From assembly GCA_002205965.3 (NCBI GenBank), contig NADL03000523.1, positions 1,364,001 through 1,428,000 of the forward strand: a stretch of 64,000 nt of DNA. The letters are read 5' to 3'. This stretch comes from Kappaphycus alvarezii. Lineage: Eukaryota > Rhodophyta > Florideophyceae > Gigartinales > Solieriaceae. A program made the translations under genes and the position numbers. Under the pieces are notes generated by a model. The model was not told the origin of the DNA. It saw only the letters and a program-made list of their open reading frames with translations, and did not search any database. Shown here piece after piece: positions 60,334-64,000 of the stretch; the first letter of the stretch is position 1; each line of letters starts with the position of its first letter.

Positions 60334-60889
60334 GTGAAAATTGACCAAATATTTTAATCTCTATCCCAATGTCCTACAATGATTCTGAATATTATGGAGC
60401 AATATTTTTTATTGAGGCCCACAATTTATATTTATTGTAAATCATCAAGAAATAATTTTATCTATTTTACACTGGCCCTATTTTATGCTGATTTCAGTGT
60501 GAAATAATTTTTATGTCCTGCAGTTGGGTTTTTATATTATGCAGGCTATAAGTATTGCATTTATGCTGCCAAAAAATTATTATCTGGATGAGTGCTTACC
60601 AGGAAAATACTGCAGTGATTATTGCTGAGACTGAATCATGTCTACCAAAATTATTGTACGGCTTCCCTGGGTTTTGTAGCAGGTTCACCCTGGTGTAGAG
60701 TATAAGTAGTTCTAGGTTGTTAGAAATACTTTTTTATATCCTCGGGCCATCGACATATTCCCCTCGATCAGCTATCATTAAAATTGATTTTCTATTCATT
60801 ATTCATTCTAAGTCCAATTGCGGCATTTAAATATTTATTCAAGTTGGAACTATTTATTTTTTGGATCTACCTATCCCAATTTTTCGGTA
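60334..60889 (+). repeat. 3' LTR of copia-2
   Basis: 556 bp, TGTGAAAATTGACC to TTTCGGTA; the terminal CA of the 5' LTR has become TA here. Confidence 0.85.
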
Positions 60890-60894
60890 GTACA

Positions 60895-61744
60895 CGCATA
60901 CCTGACTTCACGCATGGCATTCTCCACCGTCCCTTTCACCCATGGTGAATACGCTATTGCGAATTTGTGTATGATGCGATGCGCCTCTGCCACCCGGACA
61001 CGAGCTTCTATCTGAAATTTGACCCTTGGTCGGACACCCACCAATGCACTGACGTGAACACCCTAATCCATCGTGCTAGATTCTCTGTTGCCGAATCTGG
61101 ATCGGCACTGGCTGTCGGGAACAGCCAACGGTACGATTTTAAGTCATCCTTTATGACCACTAAACACTTCCTATCTTCAGTTCCTGGACCCATATACAAG
61201 TAATCGATATGTACCACTTCATTTGGTTTGGTCTCATGTAGAGTGCTTGGAAGAAATCCAGGTACATTCAGACCCTCTTTACTACAGTGCAATGCAGACA
61301 CTGCTCCAAAACATTTGTACAGTCGCCCCTGATTGTACCTCAAAGGTATTTTCACTGGCCACGACCCCCTGTAACGTCCACCCGGCGATTAACTTCTGTT
61401 CTACAGTGAGTTGCGGTGATTATTTGCAACTGCGGAAACTACAACTCCTCCATGATCCATGAACGTTCATCCGTCACCCATACGTCGAATCCTGATTCGC
61501 GAGGTTTCGATGCAATAAAATTACTCTGTTGCTTTTCGATGCTGTTCTCTGTAGGCCACTCAGAGCCTTCCTCCTCTGTGCTCGGTACTAAGTCCCTTTT
61601 CTCCAACTTGAAACCTTTCGCTCAAACGATGTGGCTCCGCTGTATCCAGCCAAAGAGAGAAGAATGATTTGGTTCTTTAATTTTTGAAAAGTGCGGTTCG
61701 GCCATCCCCCGGTGTATGCTCGACATGCTCGGGATAATGGGTAA
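60895..61744 (-). pseudogene. gypsy-4 integrase core
   Basis: Minus strand 61355-61008 is open: GAVSALHCSKEGLNVPGFLP (zinc end), HETKPNEVVHIDYLYMGPGT (first Asp), CLVVIKDDLKSYRWLFPTAS and HWWVSDQGSNFR (second Asp). After a stop, YSPWVKGTVENAMREVR (Glu) runs to the copia-2 junction. Upstream pieces such as LEQCLHC are visible in other frames. The rest is at 54440-55295. Confidence 0.7.
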
Positions 61745-64000
61745 TGTGAGTCATGCGCCTAAATGGCTGGCTCGAAGCCTGTCACCAGGCATGATGCATT
61801 AGACATCACTGCTGCTACCGCATGCCTCTGCGTTAAAACCGCTCGAGTTGTCCCGTATGTCTCCATTTCCCTAATAGCCACGTTCCGCGCCACGTCGGTT
61901 AGCACTGCGTAGGCGTCTGGGTTCCAACCCCCGAGGGTGGATATAGGGATGGGCATGAGTCTGCTCCGTGCGGAGGTCGTGATAAAAGATTCATATCTTC
62001 TATACTTTGCAGCCTTTGCCGCATTGAGGGATGTGAGCGGGTTGAATATGCGCACTCCCCTGTTGGATGGCGCGAGTGGGTTGACAAAAGTGACATCGCA
62101 GAAATCCCTGCCTCTAGTGCTTCCCATTGCCCTGATGCCTGGCCTTCTACGATGAAGGCCATCCCTGGGCTCGGTGGCGGGGTGACTAGCAGCTTTCTGC
62201 AGGTCCAGGACAAGCAAGCGAACTTGGCGGTCATATCTTCGAATTCTGTGGCCTCCGTGAACACAGTGCAGGAGATGATCCCCGAAGACGGGTCAAGTAT
62301 TTTCGGACAGTTTCTTCTCGGGCACGGTGTGTCCGGAGCGAAAAGTGGAACTTGAGAGTAGTATTGAAGCCATGTCGAGAATTCGCGGGCGTCGATACTA
62401 GTCTTCAGACCCGGGCACGGGGGACAATACACCCATTCCTTCGCCCCTGGTAGCGCCATCGAGGCGCGAAAAGACTGCCTCCTTGCATCTCCGAGAGGTA
62501 TACCGTCTTGCACTGCCTTGTGGACTGCTTCTGTGAGTGTCTTTTGCGAAGGTGTTTTGTTTTAGCAAAAGGCACTGAACGGAAGAATCCTTGACTGTAA
62601 GAAGGATTGAGACCAAAGCTGGTGAGCCTCCAAGGTGTCTTCATATGTTGTGGGACTCCTGATGGAGGCTGGCAAAACCTTTTCGCACAGCCTGTTGGAG
62701 GCTGAACTGGAGGCCAGAAACGCAGCACCTGCGATATCTTTCGCGGACGTGAATCCTAGTCCAAGAGACGGTTTTTTTTCCTCCTTGGATTTGACCGGTA
62801 GCTGCATTTCCCGAAAAATTTCAGAGTCGAGGACTCCCCCTGCCAACGTTCGGACGCCACGCTCCATCATTCCGTCAAATATTGCAGCACCTTGTGCGGT
62901 GCACGATGGCGGTACTACGCGCAATAGATACCCGATCTTACAGACCCCGAAGCAGTTGCGCAGGAGCTGAAATGCCACTTGCATATTCTCAATGTCGACG
63001 ACGGCATTGAGGAAAGCTTCAAGGGAATGTACATGAGAGGTGAAAAATTGCGTACTAAACTGTGCGGAGCCGACGGGGGCGTTGAGGACAGTTGTACCTG
63101 CACTGTATTCCTGCCTGAGTTCCATCGGGTAAAGGCGTTGCACTGCCTCAGGCGGTGCAGAGGGCCACCAAACCTTACATTTGGACAGCGAAAGATGAAG
63201 TCCTCGGGTTGCCGCATCGAGCGAGGAGAGGATGTGGAGTGCTTTGAGTAGGTGGTCGTGGCGTCCGATGATGTATCCATCGTCATGGTACCACAGTTGG
63301 AGCAAGAGGTTTCCCACGTTCCCGCCTTCCTCGTCCCCAGAGGATAGGGGCTGCTGAATTTTGAGTACGATGGGATGCAGTACCAGGTCGAACAGGAGGC
63401 CGCCGAGGTTAGCGCCCTCTTGTGTCCCTCGCACACTGCGAATAGTGTGTGCACCGACCCACAGGTATGCAGGTTCGTGTGCGTAGCAGTATGCGACCTA
63501 CGGCAAAAGCTCGGGGAAGAGATTCTTCGTGGTGTCCAAGAATGCAGAGCGGCTGCATAGGTTGAAAGCATTCTCAAAATCCACGGTAAGCATCCCATAG
63601 TCGGAATTATGTCCCAACTTTTGGACCACTCTTCGAACGCTGTGCACGACTTTGTCCGTTCCACATCGAGTGGCGATCCCCACCTGCAGCGGTTGCAGAT
63701 AGATGGCCGATTTCGCAGTGGGATTTTTCATAAGGCAGCTGCCGGCCAGCCTGCGAAGCGTTTCACCCACAGCGATTGGTCTCGGTGTCATGTCCTTCTT
63801 CTCTAGGGGTGTGAGAGGTGCTCCCGCTATCCACGGAGGTAGGGCGGCTGGAGCTCTTCCGGCTGCCAAAATATTCACGACTCTCGTGAGGGCTGCTAAG
63901 AATCCAGAGTTTCCGGATAAAGACGGGGACCTTATCAGTTCTACGAGGTGGTTGGGCCTAAGACCGGATCCCCCCCCCCCGGAAGAGCCCGGTTTAAAAC
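61745..64000 (-). pseudogene. LINE L1, young copy running off the window edge
   Basis: Minus-strand non-LTR polyprotein, C-terminal about 745 codons. From the edge: GLRPNHLVELIRS, RPIAVGETLRRLAGSCLMKN, GMLTVDFENAFNLCSRSAFL (RT motif A), a TAG replacing a codon at 63498, RGTQEGANLGGLLFDLVLHP (motif B), QLWYHDDGYIIGRHDHLLK (motif C, 63280), a TAA at 62562, zinc CPRRNC, a frameshift near 62295, RRRPGIRAMGSTRGRDFCDV (nuclease region) and STLGGWNPDAYAVLTDVARN to MSNASCLVTG at 61790. Only two stops and one shift. RLE-type LINEs insert by target-primed reverse transcription. A C11 run lies at 63970-63980, in a Gly-rich stretch. Confidence 0.8.

Larger units (their letters stand above)
55296..60889 (+). 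mobile_element. copia-2: GalEa/PyRE1G1-like Ty1/copia element
   Basis: 5594 bp, LTRs at 55296-55853 and 60334-60889, GTACA on both sides (55291-55295 and 60890-60894). About a dozen differences between LTRs, so roughly 98 percent identity by eye. Gag, protease, integrase, RT and RNase H follow in order but each has stops. AT-rich unlike copia-4. The element inserted into the integrase of gypsy-4. Confidence 0.85.

Noticed and set aside
62915..63664. 249-codon minus-strand frame
   Set aside because: Shifted-frame shadow of the L1 RT, whose motifs are in the frame of 62562-63434.
1..64000. tRNA or rRNA genes
   Set aside because: I scanned for GTTCGAATC-type T-arm words and found none in a cloverleaf context; the one near 7048 (GGGTTCGAAACT) has no matching arms.

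Overview
The window is a eukaryotic nuclear locus built almost entirely of nested, mostly decayed transposable elements. Long stretches encode Ty1/copia and Ty3/gypsy polyproteins, non-LTR (LINE) proteins with a restriction-like endonuclease (RLE) tail, and a PIF/Harbinger transposon. No bacterial operons, rRNA, tRNA or CRISPR arrays were seen. The GalEa/PyRE1G1-like copia proteins, a chromovirus-type gypsy element, intronless ORFs and a patchwork of GC-richer element islands and AT-rich spacer suggest a red alga. This is an inference; a fungus, chytrid or oomycete cannot be excluded from sequence alone.

Region 1-11.4 kb: a decayed copia RNase H (copia-0, minus strand) is broken by a second copia element (copia-1, about 748-11420, minus strand, target duplication GTTAT). 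Copia-1 is itself broken by two copies (D and A) of an unrecognised TG...CA element that carries an acidic-protein ORF, by a LINE fragment and by short LINE tails. Region 11.4-14.9 kb: LINE fragments with a third copy (C) of the acidic-ORF element. Region 14.9-20.9 kb: AT-rich, no recognisable gene. Region 20.9-24.5 kb: decayed gypsy-2. Region 25-27.1 kb: a minisatellite, a 21-bp hairpin, and the wreck of a gene with a BTB-like start and two C2H2 zinc fingers. Region 27.4-31 kb: a PIF/Harbinger transposon with both of its genes (dead) set among LINE ends. Region 31.6-34.9 kb: a LINE copy split by the fourth, intact copy (B) of the acidic-ORF element. Region 35-35.9 kb: an uninterrupted 300-codon ORF with a secretory-type N-terminus, the best candidate for a host gene. 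Region 35.9-41.2 kb: an apparently intact Ty3/gypsy chromovirus with identical LTRs and a 5-bp target duplication, inserted 20 bp upstream of that ORF. Region 42-43.7 kb: LINE tails. Region 43.7-49.5 kb: a nearly complete copia-4 with an inverted LTR in place of half of its 5' LTR. Region 49.7-55.3 kb: a mosaic of LINE, copia and gypsy fragments. Region 55.3-60.9 kb: copia-2 (GalEa-like, AT-rich) inserted into the integrase of gypsy-4. Region 61.7-64 kb: a fairly young LINE running off the window edge.

The most novel object is the acidic-ORF element family (A 9007-10548, B 32897-34476, C 12288-13531, D 801-2353). Each is 1.2-1.6 kb and starts TG and ends CA. Three have exact 5-bp target duplications, and A and B look almost identical at unrelated sites, so the family moved recently. 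None encodes reverse transcriptase, integrase or transposase. Each carries one conserved ORF with a shared N-terminal motif, an Asp/Glu-rich centre and a shared C-terminal motif. They may be solo LTRs with an embedded gene or a new non-autonomous transposon.
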